Below are positions 38,703-49,699 of a stretch of 64,000 bases of DNA, in pieces (within the stretch, counting starts at the first letter, position 1; each line of letters opens with the position of its first letter). A model generated the notes under the pieces. The model had not been told where the DNA came from and searched no databases. It worked only from the letters and a program-made list of their open reading frames with translations. The position numbers and the translations under genes are program-made. The stretch is from Brachionus rotundiformis (Eukaryota; Rotifera; Eurotatoria; Ploima; Brachionidae), in NCBI GenBank assembly GCA_016802295.1, contig JAESIW010000020.1:3207964-3271963 (forward strand), written 5' to 3'.

Positions 38703-40379
38703 ATGAATAATTTAATTTCGATCCTCAAAATAATCTTGCTCGGTTTATTGCCCAGACTAAGCAATCAACAAACTAACACTAATATCATTCATGTCACTAT
38801 TGTAATATGAATCTAAATTTAAAAGTATTTTTGGAGTATTCTTTAAATTAAGGTTAATTATCATGGAAGTCGAGCGCCTTTATGGTCCTATCCAACAGAC
38901 CCATACGGTGAATCATACTGGGCCAGATATGGTGGTCTCGGACAGATAACCCCGAGGGGTTTGCTGCAGTCCTACAACTTAGGTCAATACATCAAGAATT
39001 TCTACTCATCTTCCTTGACTCCATCCTACAGTCCAAAGCGAGTCTTCGCCCGAAGTGTCGACTCGGACCCATCTCTTGTCTCTACGAATGCCCTCTTGGC
39101 TGGAATGTTTCCTCCGTCCAACAGTGACCAGCTTTGGAGTCCATCAGTATCTTGGTTTCCAATTCCGGTTCATCCAGCTGAATCAATTTATAATCCAGTC
39201 AGTAAACCTTTAATTAAAAAACCAACTTTAACAAAAATAACATTGATTTTTTTATTTATTTCTAAAAAAAGATAATTTATTTTTTAATATTCTTAATTAG
39301 TTTGAATTTGATAGATAATTAAAAAAGATTGTCCTAAACACCAACAATTAGTCAAAGAATCTACGAATTCCCAAGCTTTTTTAGAAACAGAACTTAAATA
39401 CAAGGTAATTAATTTAAAATTTTTTTTTCAAAATTTTATCATTTCTTTAGGATTTAGTGACAAACATATCTGGCTACACAGCTTCGCCTTTCCTCAATTT
39501 CCAAAATTTGAGCCATGTGTTTGACAACGCATATTCCAAGGTAGTTTTTTTATAAAAAAAATTTTTAATCTTCTAATTATCTTCAAGTTATCAAGCAACC
39601 TGCCTCTAGAGCTTTGGCTATCAGAACATTTCAAAAATTTAACAGAACTGACTGATAAATTGATCGATTTGAATTATGGCTCCATGGAAAAGTCTAGATT
39701 GATATCAGGCGGCATTTTGCTCGATATTATTAAGAACATAAGGGACAAAATGAACGGAAGCCAAAACGAAATCCAGCTATATTCTTGTGTAATTTTGAAA
39801 ATATAATTTTAGTTTTATTAAATTCTAGATTAAAATTTTAAGCTTGATTACCATTTAATAAGTTTAATGAATCTGCTTGATTTGAATGTTAACATTACCA
39901 GCATACCATTTGGCACAACTTTAATATTTGAGCTTAGAAAAGATGCCGCTGATCTTCATTACATAAACATAATGTTAAAAAGTAACAATATAACTGAGGC
40001 AACCAGTATAAACCCTGTAAAAATGAACCAATGTGACCAATTGTGTAATTTTGGAAACTTTTTTGACATCCTGATTAAGCGAACAATGAGAAATATAACA
40101 GAAGAGTGCTCATCTGAAGAAATTGGCTTTTCAACAACACCTGATTCTATTTTTAATACCAATTTTTATTCGACTCCATGTCCAACAGTGATTGAAATGA
40201 ATCATACAGACTTAAGTGAGGAGAAAATCAAAGAAAAAGACAAAACAATCATGGAATTGAACCGTCTTGAGATATCGTTGATTATAGCTGTGTCTATCTT
40301 ATCTGTTATAGTCATAGCATTGCTAATCTCATTTGGCCTATACGCTTATAAGAACAAAGTTTTCAAAGTTTCTTTTTAA
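38703..40379 (+). CDS. histidine-acid-phosphatase-like type I membrane protein, altered active site
   Basis: Six exons (38703-38801, 38853-39197, 39315-39404, 39451-39540, 39588-39788, 39843-40379) give 453 codons. A signal peptide covers about residues 1-20. The luminal domain matches the lysosomal/prostatic acid phosphatase family (ACP2/ACP3): 'YPTDPYGESYW', 'YGGLGQITPRGLLQSYNLGQ', 'ARSVDSDPSL', 'KSRLISGGILLDII' and a C-terminal 'CDQLCNFGNFFDILIK'. A transmembrane helix (about 416-441) and a short tail follow. The family's RHGxRxP motif reads YHGSRAP (residues 36-42), so the first phosphate-binding Arg is Tyr. The C-terminal HD motif reads LD (276-277), so its His is lost. The nucleophile His37 and Asp277 remain. 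Catalysis is therefore doubtful; a binding or structural role is possible. Confidence 0.85.
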
Positions 40380-40578
40380 TAAGGAGAAGAAAACAAATTA
40401 ATTAAAATTAATATATTTTTTTTGGTATTTAATGTGAAAAAAACTCAATGGCGTATAAAAAATTGATAAAAAAAGTAAACCGAATTTCGAAAAAAAAATC
40501 TTTTAAAAAGAACTTTTTTAAAATTGAATTAATAAATATTAAATTAAATTTTGAACATAATTAATAATTATTTGACAA

Positions 40579-41185
40579 GACTAGTAGTAGTAGAAACAGG
40601 AGTATTTGCTGCGACACTTTACATACCGCCTTTAGGCAGTGTGGAACTGTGACAGCCTATCTAAAACAGCTTTGCCTGTGGTTGACTTAGATATTAGCAC
40701 ATTTTCTTGTAACTTATTCCAGTGCGTACCAACTCCATTTTGAAAAAAGACGCGTCTAGCGCTCAGTGCAGCTCAATGAAACTACTTGGACCTTTGATTA
40801 CTGATTTTTTACCAGAATTCTGACTAGGTTTACCTTTTCTTGTCCATTAATCAATCTATACATTTCAATCAAAACCCGATTGATTGAAATGATAAGATCA
40901 GGCTCCTTCGATCTCACTCTTCTTTCATTCAACCTTGTCAAACCCACTTTAGCTAGTCTCTTCTTGCACCTTTTTTGGGATCTTTTTTGTCCATTCTTGC
41001 ACCTTCTCTAACGCATTCACATTTCTTTTCATACTCCATACCTGAACTGCATAGTCTAGGTGAGGTTTCACCATGGATGTAAACCCACAACTAGTCCCTT
41101 CTGCTTGTAAATCTGATGAAACCCTCACCAGTGATTAGACTGATTAACTTATCACAGACAACAATTTCTCTCTGGACTCTGATGC
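40579..41185 (-). mobile_element. decayed CR1-like non-LTR retrotransposon end
   Basis: The minus strand reads 'SMVKPHLDYAVQVWSMKRNV', then 'ALEKVQEWTKKIPKKVQ'. This is the post-palm region of CR1/Jockey-type reverse transcriptases (compare 'LVRPLIEYGVSVW' at 10.85 kb). Stops and frameshifts follow. The 3' end at low coordinate has a TCGCAGC motif and a (CTA)n tail (AGTAGTAGTAG at about 40581-40591 on the plus strand). The region 40610-40780 resembles 53.15-53.36 kb. Confidence 0.8.
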
Positions 41186-41606
41186 TATTATTACAATTTA
41201 ATGAAACAATTAAAACAAAAAATATCAAAAGATGACTAATTTATTTGAATACAAACTTTAATGACTTTTATTATATTATTAGAAGAGTTTATATTGACTT
41301 AAAGATACGAACCCTAAATTTACCTTGAAATAGAATCATAAAATTAATTTGAATATTTTTATCAATTTATTTTTTTATTATTTACATCAATTTTAATAAA
41401 TAAATTATGAAATAATCACATTATATTGATTATATATCAAATATCTTTTTGTCATTGAGCAGAATTCCTCATTAATTTTGGATTTTTTAAAATTAGACCA
41501 ATTTTAAAATTGTAAACAAACAATAAAATTTTTTTTTAACAAAATTTTATTTTATAGAATCAAATGCTTTATTTTTTTTCTAATTAAAGCATTTTCCTAC
41601 AATTAT
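41186..41606. other. AT-rich DNA downstream of DRG2
   Basis: No gene is seen. It contains the 3' flank of DRG2 (minus strand). Confidence 0.4.
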
Positions 41607-42716
41607 TTAACATTTTTTAACTATTTGAACAACATCTTCATCAAGAAGCAAATGATCTTTTCCAACCTTTTGGGGATTATGCTTCACCGATGATCCCCAA
41701 ACAATAGCTTCTTTGAAATCAGAAATCAGCTGTTTATGAATTTTATTACAGAAATCTTCGACCAAAGATTTTCCCTCTATAAGAATTACAGGTGTCTCAT
41801 AGTCTGGTAATTGACCTTTGGGCTTTGTATAAATACGAATCAATTTTAAATAGGACCAAATTTTTTCCAACAAGTCATCGAAATTCCATTTGTGATGCGC
41901 CGAAATGGGAATTGTGTGGGGAATTTTGTAGATAATGTCCAGCTCTTCAATAGATATTTGATCAATTTTGTTTAGGCAGTATATAGCTGGTATGTAGACT
42001 CGATTGCCTTCAATAACATCAATTAGATCATCGACTGATGCATCACATCTTACAATTATATCCGCATTATGTATCCTATATTCGCCAAGAACCGATTTGA
42101 CAGTGTCAAGATCTAACTCAGAATCGTTTGACATTGTCTGTAAGTTTATGCCACCTTTATCTTTTCGTTTAAAATAAATATTTGGAGGTTGCTTATTCAA
42201 GCGGATTCCAAAGCCTTCTAATTCGTTTTCGATAATTTTTTTGTGTACCAAAGGTCTTAAGACGTCCAGCACAATTAGGATCAGACTGCAAGTTCTGGCC
42301 ACCGCAATTACTTGCTTTCCTCTACCTTTGCCGTCTTTGGCTCCTTCGATGATGCCTGGCAAGTCGAGTAATTGAATTTTAGCTCCTTTGTATCGAATCA
42401 CCCCTGGAACAGTGGTTAAGGTAGTGAATTCGTAAGCAGCCACCTCTGAGTAGACACCAGCCAAATTGCTCAATAGGGTAGACTTGCCAACACTAGGAAA
42501 TCCAATAAAACCGATTCTGGCATCACCGGTTTTGGCCACTTCGAAACCTTCGCACTTGGCACCACCACCTCCTTTCGGTTCGATTAACTCTCTCCTCAGC
42601 TTGGCCAATTGAGCTTTTAGCAAACCAATATGCTTGGCGGTTGCCTTGTTCTTTTGGGTTTTATTCATTTCATTTTCGATCTCTGCTATTCGTTCCAATA
42701 GACCCATTTTTACCAA
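41607..42716 (-). CDS. DRG2: DRG2, developmentally regulated GTP-binding protein
   Basis: An intronless gene of 369 codons. The first two codons after Met precede a second Met whose sequence, 'MGLLERIAEIENEMNKTQKN', is the usual DRG2 start (ATG at 42707), giving about 366 residues against ~364 in human. Seen in order: the helical N-terminus with 'TQKNKAT'; G1 'GFPSVGKST'; a G2 region 'YEFTTLTTVPG'; G3 'LLDLPGIIEGAKDGKGRG'; the DRG-specific insert 'GIRLNKQPPNIYFKRKDKGG'; G4 'NKID'; and a C-terminal TGS domain ending 'VGKDHLLLDEDVVQIVKK'. DRG GTPases bind ribosomes with DFRP partners and act in translation. All GTP-binding motifs look intact. DRG2 rather than DRG1 is chosen by the N-terminus and the TGS ending. 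Confidence 0.95.
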   Translation of the reverse strand: MVKMGLLERIAEIENEMNKTQKNKATAKHIGLLKAQLAKLRRELIEPKGGGGAKCEGFEVAKTGDARIGFIGFPSVGKSTLLSNLAGVYSEVAAYEFTTLTTVPGVIRYKGAKIQLLDLPGIIEGAKDGKGRGKQVIAVARTCSLILIVLDVLRPLVHKKIIENELEGFGIRLNKQPPNIYFKRKDKGGINLQTMSNDSELDLDTVKSVLGEYRIHNADIIVRCDASVDDLIDVIEGNRVYIPAIYCLNKIDQISIEELDIIYKIPHTIPISAHHKWNFDDLLEKIWSYLKLIRIYTKPKGQLPDYETPVILIEGKSLVEDFCNKIHKQLISDFKEAIVWGSSVKHNPQKVGKDHLLLDEDVVQIVKKC

Positions 42717-44510
42717 TGTTCTTCACAAACGTTTTGTAATTCTAGAAATGGTTGTTAAAATTCAAATTATCCAATTTTATTTTTTTAGATATATATATAT
42801 ATACAAAGATAGATAAATAGAAACAAATTTATTAAGAAATTTCAAAAAAAACTGAAATTTTTTTCAATTTTTTAAATTTATTTCTGCAATTATGCATTTC
42901 AAATTATTTTTAAATTTTGTCTAATAAAAAAATATGAAGATGATTTTCATTTTATTATTTATCTTAGAACAAACTTTTTTTTTCCAAAGGCAAAATTATT
43001 ATTGGTAAAGCGATCGAGATCCTATAAAAACAGTTGAAATCAGAGTCATATTCGTACACTACAGATATTTAATTTTTTGATTGATTGTTTTTGTTTTTTT
43101 AAATTTATCAGTCATTTTGACTTGGTCGAAAAGTTTTCTGAAAATTATGATGAAGTTTGATCATTTAATTTACAAAATTAAAATATTAATACAAAAATAG
43201 ACATTTATCTTTTGGAAAAGAAAGGAAATATTTAAGTTAAAAATGTAATAAAGTAGAAGATAAAAAATACTTTGAAAATAAATTTTTGATTTATTTAAAG
43301 ATAGATTGATTTTATAATTTTTTTCAATTTATAATGCACAAGCTTGATAATTTTGATTTAATATTTTTTAAACTAGGATATTGACATTGAAAGAAACACT
43401 AAACTAGTTGGTGTGTAAAATTTAAATGCTTAAACCTGATCCAATACGAAAAAAAATCAAAACTTGACTTTGTTTCACTGTATAAACGTGTGAATTGAAA
43501 GTTTGGTATAAAAATTATGTACCAAAGGTACATAAATAATTTTATCATACATCAGTGTACAAAATTTGCACATTGTCTTAAAGATTGGCACATTCCAATG
43601 TCACCACTCGACCATATGCTTTCAAAAAAGCTTCCCAAGCTTCTACTGATTGCTTTCATTTTCATTACATTCTTGACAAAAGTTTAACAAGAGTAAATCT
43701 TGCTTCCACTTACCAAACTTTTTATATTGTTGACTTTTTTAAAATATAATTATTAAATTTTTGCTTTCAAATATGGTCGTATTGGTCAATATCATTATTT
43801 TATTGAATATGGTGATAAAGAAGGCTTCCAAAGACTTGGTATTTTCTCAATGGTACTATATTTGAGCAAAAAAACTGAATTTATCTTATAAAAATAATAT
43901 TTTTTTAATATCTAAAATTTCTCAAGTTAAAATTATTTAATGAAAGAATGCAAGATTAATTTCTAATCTTTCAAAAACTTCCCAAGCTTCTCAGCAAACC
44001 ATCTCTAGGATGATAATCATTGCGAGTAAAATTTTTATCACTGCTAGCTGAGGGATATGTGCTAATTGCTAATATTTTTTGCATAAAATTTTAAAAAAAT
44101 ATACCTTAAATTAAATAAATAAATTTAAAAATTTATAATTATTTCGTAATTAGTTTTAAAATTTCATTTAATTGTAAAATTCAACAACCACATCTATAAA
44201 ACACAAGTGATCAGCTCTCGGATCGGATTGTTTAGAAAAGCAAGAAAAAATTTGCCAAAAATGCACATGCAAATAAATATATTTCAATTGCAAGCATAAA
44301 TAATAATATTATAATCTCAATGGCACACTTATCTTAATATTGTTTAATGGTTGTAATATTAGCTCTTAACATGTAAATGCACACGATTTCTCCATCTAAA
44401 AAATTGACTTAAAAAAATTTCAAAACTCAAATGTGATAAATTTTCTATAATAAAATATAAAAAATTTTATACTAATTTAGATACATTTCATAGCCAAATA
44501 GAGACTAAAA
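42717..44510. other. intergenic region between divergent DRG2 and eRF1
   Basis: About 1.8 kb without a recognised gene, holding the promoters of DRG2 (minus) and eRF1 (plus). It contains an AT microsatellite (42790-42802), a hairpin pair TTATGTACC/GGTACATAA (43515-43535), and a repeated word CTTCCCAAGCTTCT near 43631 and 43978. Confidence 0.45.
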
Positions 44511-45881
44511 ATGAGTGCAGCACTTTTGGACGATTCATTGGACCAGAATGTGGAATTGTGGAAAATAAAAAAATTAATCAAAAGTCTTGAGGCATGCAGG
44601 GGCAATGGAACCAGCATGATATCACTTCTTATCCCGCCAAAGGACCAAATTGCTCCAGTGTCGAAGAAAATCGCCGACGAGTTGGGCACAGCGACCAACA
44701 TCAAGTCGCGAGTAACTCGCCAATCAGTGATCACAGCGCTTACTTCGGTCCAAGCTCGTCTCAAGTTGTACAACAAGGTGCCGCCAAATGGCCTTGTTAT
44801 CTATTGTGGTGAGATAATGACCGAAGATGGTAAGGAAAAAAAAGTCAACATTGATTTCGAGCCTTTTAAGCCCATAAACGCCTCGCTCTACCTGTGCGAC
44901 AACAAATTCCACATCGAAGCCCTTTCAGCACTGCTGGCCGATGACACCAAATTCGGCTTTATCATTATGGACGGTAATGGCGCCCTTTTCGGAACCCTTC
45001 AAGGCAATACCAGGGATATAATCACTAAATTTGGGGTCGAGCTGCCCAAAAAGCACGGCCGTGGTGGTCAGTCTTCGGTTCGTTTTGCTCGTTTGCGTAT
45101 GGAAAAGCGTCACAATTACTTGCGAAAAGTGGCCGAGACTGCGACCAATGTTTTTTTGACAAACGACAAGTGCAACGTGACTGGCTTGGTGCTTGCTGGT
45201 TCGGCCGACTTCAAAACCGAGCTGAGCAGATCGGACATGTTCGATCCACGTCTCCAGACCAAAGTGCTCAAAATTGTGGATGTGTCTTACGGAGGTGAGA
45301 ACGGCTTCAATCAAGCCATCGAGTTGTCAGCTGATTGCTTACAAAATGTCAAATTTATTCAAGAAAAAAAGCTCATTTGCCGATACTTTGACGAAATTGC
45401 CAAAGATACTGGCTTGTACTGCTTCGGCATAGACGACACTCTCCGTGCACTTGAGGCCGGTGCAGTGGAAGTCTTGATTGTTTGGGAAAATTTGGACATA
45501 GTAAGATATGTGCTGAGAAATCCGACTGGCGAAAACAAGATATTGTACCTGAAGCCAGAGCAGACCAAGGACAAGTCATTTTTTATCAATAAAGATGTAA
45601 GTGCTTTGGTAATTTTTATTTATATGGTATTAAATTTAAGTCTAAAGACTGGTCTAGAATTGGAAGTGGAAGACCAAGTGCAACTGTTAGAGTGGTTTGC
45701 AAATAATTACAAAAATTTTGGCACCAATCTTCAAATTGTCACCGACAGGTCCCAAGAGGGCTCACAATTTTGCAAAGGTTTTGGTGGCATCGGCGGCCTA
45801 TTGAGATACAAGCTTGATTTGCAGAACCACGACTACGACGAGGAATTCAATGATATCAACTACGATGACTACGATTTCTAA
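44511..45881 (+). CDS. ETF1: eRF1, eukaryotic translation release factor 1
   Basis: Two exons: 44511-45596 and 45648-45881, giving 439 codons (human 437). The 51-nt intron is a multiple of three and has no stop in frame, so the locus also reads as one uninterrupted frame. Removing it restores the family alignment 'NKD-TGLELEVEDQVQLLEW'. Domain 1 has 'GNGTSM', 'TNIKSRV' (NIKS) and 'YLCDNKF' (YxCxxxF), which together decode stop codons. Domain 2 has 'KHGRGGQS' (GGQ), which triggers peptidyl-tRNA hydrolysis. Domain 3 ends with an acidic tail. eRF1 with eRF3 releases the nascent chain at all three stops. Codon use is less AT-biased than in neighbours, as expected of an abundant protein. Confidence 0.97.
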   Translation: MSAALLDDSLDQNVELWKIKKLIKSLEACRGNGTSMISLLIPPKDQIAPVSKKIADELGTATNIKSRVTRQSVITALTSVQARLKLYNKVPPNGLVIYCGEIMTEDGKEKKVNIDFEPFKPINASLYLCDNKFHIEALSALLADDTKFGFIIMDGNGALFGTLQGNTRDIITKFGVELPKKHGRGGQSSVRFARLRMEKRHNYLRKVAETATNVFLTNDKCNVTGLVLAGSADFKTELSRSDMFDPRLQTKVLKIVDVSYGGENGFNQAIELSADCLQNVKFIQEKKLICRYFDEIAKDTGLYCFGIDDTLRALEAGAVEVLIVWENLDIVRYVLRNPTGENKILYLKPEQTKDKSFFINKDVSALVIFIYMVLNLSLKTGLELEVEDQVQLLEWFANNYKNFGTNLQIVTDRSQEGSQFCKGFGGIGGLLRYKLDLQNHDYDEEFNDINYDDYDF

Positions 45882-47269
45882 ACAATTCCACATTCATTCT
45901 AAAGAACGCTTTGGATGAACAAAAATAAATAATTGAGAAAAAAAATAATGTTTAAATTTTTATTTTAGAATCATCAGAAATTTTTGGATCAAATATTAGA
46001 AAAAAAATTTTTTTTTTTTTTTATATGTCATAAATTTAAATTGCCGAATCAAAGTTAGGACTCGGATTTTTATTGATTATTAATGACAAGTGCACCGAGT
46101 ACTCTAAATTCTTAAATTTGTTGCTTGTTATGAAATCTCAATTATAAGCTTTGATTTGATACTTAACCATCTGTTGATTTTAAAATAAATTTTTAAATTT
46201 GAGAAAAAAATAGCCTTTTTTTAAACTTAATTAAACCTTATGTAAATCCTGAATTCATTTTTATTTTAAAAAAATCGAATTAAAAAACTTTATTTCGTTA
46301 AATAAAATTAAAAAGAAATAAATATATTTTTATTTATAATTTAGCAGGAAAATTATGAATATTGAATACTCTGATTTTTAAAAATCTTACTATTTACTGA
46401 TGACTAAGAAAAAAATTTTAAGCTATTAGCCAGCATAAATGGCAATGGTTGGACGTGGCAAATGTGCTAATGAAATTTTTAGAAGACAGAAAAAAAATTG
46501 GTGCTTGAATGAAATGATTACTAAATTTTAACCTGACTTGTTATCAGTTAAAATCGAAAAGTCTTTTGTGTTATCTTACCATACCCTGGCTGTATGCTGA
46601 TAGCCAGCACATTATGTGAACACAATAAAAATCATTAAATATCAATATTTTCTTAGATAAAGAAACGAAAAAATCTTTTTAAACCTTTTAACCATTATTG
46701 ATATTTTATGTACCTTCTTTTTAATAGTATGATTATTTAACAGTTGTAAAAATTTCCCATTTTCTTGTTGCGTACATTAAAATTAAATTAAGATAAAAAA
46801 ATCATAGATATTTTCTAAAATTCAATTATTTAAGAAATTTGTTTATTAATTTTTTTCATCAACAGCATCAATCGCTAAATTTTCTCTTGAAATACTTTGG
46901 AAAAAAGCACGCCAAGTCAGATAATTATTGAATACCATTTGTATCTGGATGGTTCTATCTAACCGATTGAACAATACTTAAGTTAAGGCCATATTTCTAC
47001 CATATAAAAAGAATCTATTTGTTTAGAGCGTATTTGCTTTAATAAAGTAAGATAGATAAAAAAAATTAAATTTATTTTACTTGAAAATCAAATTTTAACA
47101 ACTTTTTTGAATAAAGTTAATTATTTACTGGGTATACATTTTTAAACTTTAAAAATCAATATCTTTTAACTATTATATATTTTTTAAATTATATAAAGGG
47201 TTTTAAAAAAGCTCAAAATTCACTTGGGTCCAATTTTTTTTAAATTTTGTAATCAAAAAACCCTTACAC
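45882..47269. other. AT-rich intergenic DNA
   Basis: No gene is recognised. An AATAAA-type signal near 45922 probably serves eRF1. The stretch is otherwise A/T-dominated, with a long T run near 46000-46022. Confidence 0.5.
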
Positions 47270-47690
47270 TAGCTTTATGACCATGCCAGTACCATATGGC
47301 AAATAAGAGCGACTAGACTGGTATCTGAGTTGAGAGCCTTAAGTTAATCTTCAACTGAGACTGCATAGAAGCGATCTTATCCAAATTAATAAATTAATTA
47401 TAATTGTTGATAATTTAGGAAAGGTGGATCTCGTGAAAGACGCTTGTTTGTACGCTCAAAGCAGAAAGTATAGCCTTTAATTTCCTTACAAACAGGGACA
47501 CGTCAATCTGGAACAAATTGCCAATTAACATTATTAATGCACGGAATTAGGGCAGCTATAAATCTTTAAGGCTAAACTGGACTTCTGGATTAAAGAGAAT
47601 TTTTTCTTTTTTGAAGCGACTGATACAGTCTTTAGAGCTTGAACACCTGTTCAAGTCGCAGTTCCATTTATTACTTTTAATACTAACTAT
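47270..47690 (+). mobile_element. decayed CR1-like non-LTR retrotransposon end
   Basis: With frameshifts the plus strand reads 'FNFLTNRDTSIWNKLPINII', aligning to 'FNFITNRVVNDWNRLPKNVV' of the element at 11.2 kb. The 3' sequence has the same kind of short inverted repeat (CTTGAACACCTGTTCAAG) followed by TCGCAGTT and an A/T/C tail ending with TACT repeats. The other copy has CTCGACTTGCTCGAG followed by TCGCAGTT. Only the last ~400 bp survives, with several stops. Confidence 0.7.
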
Positions 47691-48081
47691 GAATTTTAGG
47701 TTTTTTTTAATTATCTGATATTAGTTTTACAAAAAATTTTAAAAATTAAAAAATTTGATTATCAAATAATAAATAAATTGTATTAAATATTAATTTTTAC
47801 TTGTAATTTATTAAGTAAACTCATTATTTATCTAATGAGTACAATTTAAAACTTGTTCAATTAAATTTTTAAAAAGTGTAAATAGACTAAATAAAATAAA
47901 TAAATTTTGATTTAAAAAATTTTAAAATAATCCAAAAAACCAAACCTTCAAATTCCGTTTCTAAAATCAAACTTTTAATAAATTCAAAATAGCTTATGAT
48001 TTTTTAATAAGACACAAAATATTTTTCTAAAAATAATCGTAAAAATAATTTTTTTTCAAAGATACAACTTCCTAAATCAAC
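47691..48081. other. AT-rich DNA upstream of the second phosphatase-like gene
   Basis: No gene is seen. It presumably holds the promoter and 5' untranslated region of the gene starting at 48082. Confidence 0.4.
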
Positions 48082-49670
48082 ATGTTTTGTCTTTTCTTAA
48101 TTTTTTTAATAATTATCAAATGTGCCATTTGTTTTAACTTGAGTGACTCGACTGTCGAGCAGCTTTACATAGTATATCTTAAAATATGATCTATAAATCC
48201 AAATTAAATTCAATATAAAAGTTCACTAACCAACAGCGTGGTTCAGACAATGAAGTAATATCAAAAATCTTATCATCCAAGTTCGGAAATATACCTTATT
48301 TTGATCAATTTACTCCGTTGACTGAGCCAGACCTTATCAAACTGAGACTTGCCGGAAATTTTCTTAATTCTACTTATGGCTTATCAATGCCGCCTATGAA
48401 ACATCCAAGCATAAGAATCTACCATCCTATAAGTGATAATTATAACACAACTGCATACACAATTTTTTCACAAATGTACCAAAGGCAGTCCAAGAGACTT
48501 AAGGACATTTTAAATTTTAAAAATTTAGAAGTAATGTATCCATTATTTAATGAACTAATGTAATGTAATTGGTTTCTTATCTGGCAAATTTTAGTTCCCG
48601 ATTAATTCATTAGAGTGTAGAATTTTAGATTGCTATATAGATATTAAATTGGAATCTGAGATTTATTTAAGATTAAATTTCCAAAAGCAGGTAATACCTT
48701 GAGCTTTAGGTAAACAAAAGATAAATTTTTTTCAAGGATTTTTTGCGCAATATTTCCCTCGAAAATGACCTAAGAATTGTTGACTATTTAAATTTTTCTA
48801 TGATTTCAAATCAAATTCTGAACAAAGTAATACATTTTTATCTTTCTCTTCTAATTACCTTATTTGATAGAAATACTTTAATAAAACAATACCGGAATGG
48901 GCTGAGAAACACATGGAAGAAGTGGTGTCAGGACAAAGTTATTATTTTAAATTCTTTTTCGGTGATAGAAATATAGCAAAAATCCTATCAGGTAAAAAAA
49001 AATAATTTTCAGATAAAAATATAATTATTTATATCATTAGGAAATATTTTTCAGCACATGCTAACCAGACTGAGAAGCTTTCGTCCCGAAACTGTCATTT
49101 ATCTAACAGTTTAGGTTTAAATTTAATTTAACTGTGTATTTAAATCTTTAATCAAGGATGATGCCAGACTTTGCTCATTGCTTACAGGCATTGAGCAATC
49201 GTGCAGCTTTAGGCCAGAGATTGGATCCTCTTTGATATTTGAAATACGTAAATCAAGCAAAAAATGGTTTGTACGTGTTATCTATTTGAATATTACTGAA
49301 AATTTCGAGGCTAAAAGTCAAGAAATAGAATTCAGAGGTGAAATTGGGACAAAAATTATCAATTTAAACAAATAAATTCAATTAAATAAAATTTAAGGCT
49401 GTGGCAAAGAATGTTCATTGAACGATTTTTTACAATCAATAGACCAAATAAATGGTTTCGATCCAGAATTTGAATTCATGATAATCAAGAAACCAACAAG
49501 TACTTAATTGACATAAAAATTTGATAACATAATTTATATTTTAAGCACTGGATCATTATTTATCAGTAACCCAGAAAGTATTTGGGCTGCTTTTTCTGTC
49601 AGCAATGATTGTAATACTAATCCTGCAATTTATGGAAACAATATTTTTTTATTTTATTTTTGTTAAATAA
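48082..49670 (+). CDS. highly diverged histidine-acid-phosphatase-like membrane protein
   Basis: Nine exons (48082-48171, 48237-48530, 48595-48690, 48737-48826, 48871-48991, 49041-49108, 49157-49337, 49398-49499, 49546-49670) join in frame to 388 codons. A signal peptide covers about residues 1-18 ('MFCLFLIFLIIIKCAIC'). The body follows the acid phosphatase order: 'FTPLTEPDLIKLRLAGNFLN' (the GQLT-G-LG region), 'NKTIPEWAEKHMEEV', 'IGSSLIFEIRK' and 'GCGKECSLNDFLQSI', then a C-terminal transmembrane helix, 'VFGLLFLSAMIVILILQF'. The RHGxRxP motif is gone: exon 2 opens 'RGSDNEV' without the nucleophile His. The HD motif reads DD (254-255). The open frame and correct splice phases imply a working but catalytically dead protein. 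It shares the phase-0 introns after the signal peptide and just before the HD position with the gene at 38.7 kb. Confidence 0.75.
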
Positions 49671-49699
49671 AAATAATTCATTTTAAAAAAAGTATTTTT

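Noticed and set aside
44925..45314. 129-codon minus-strand frame opposite eRF1
   Set aside because: It is the antisense shadow of a strongly conserved coding region with higher GC; no motif or independent support.
45597..45647. 17-residue lineage-specific insertion in eRF1
   Set aside because: The segment has GTAAGT and AAAG splice ends, and its removal restores the conserved alignment, so it is read as an intron.
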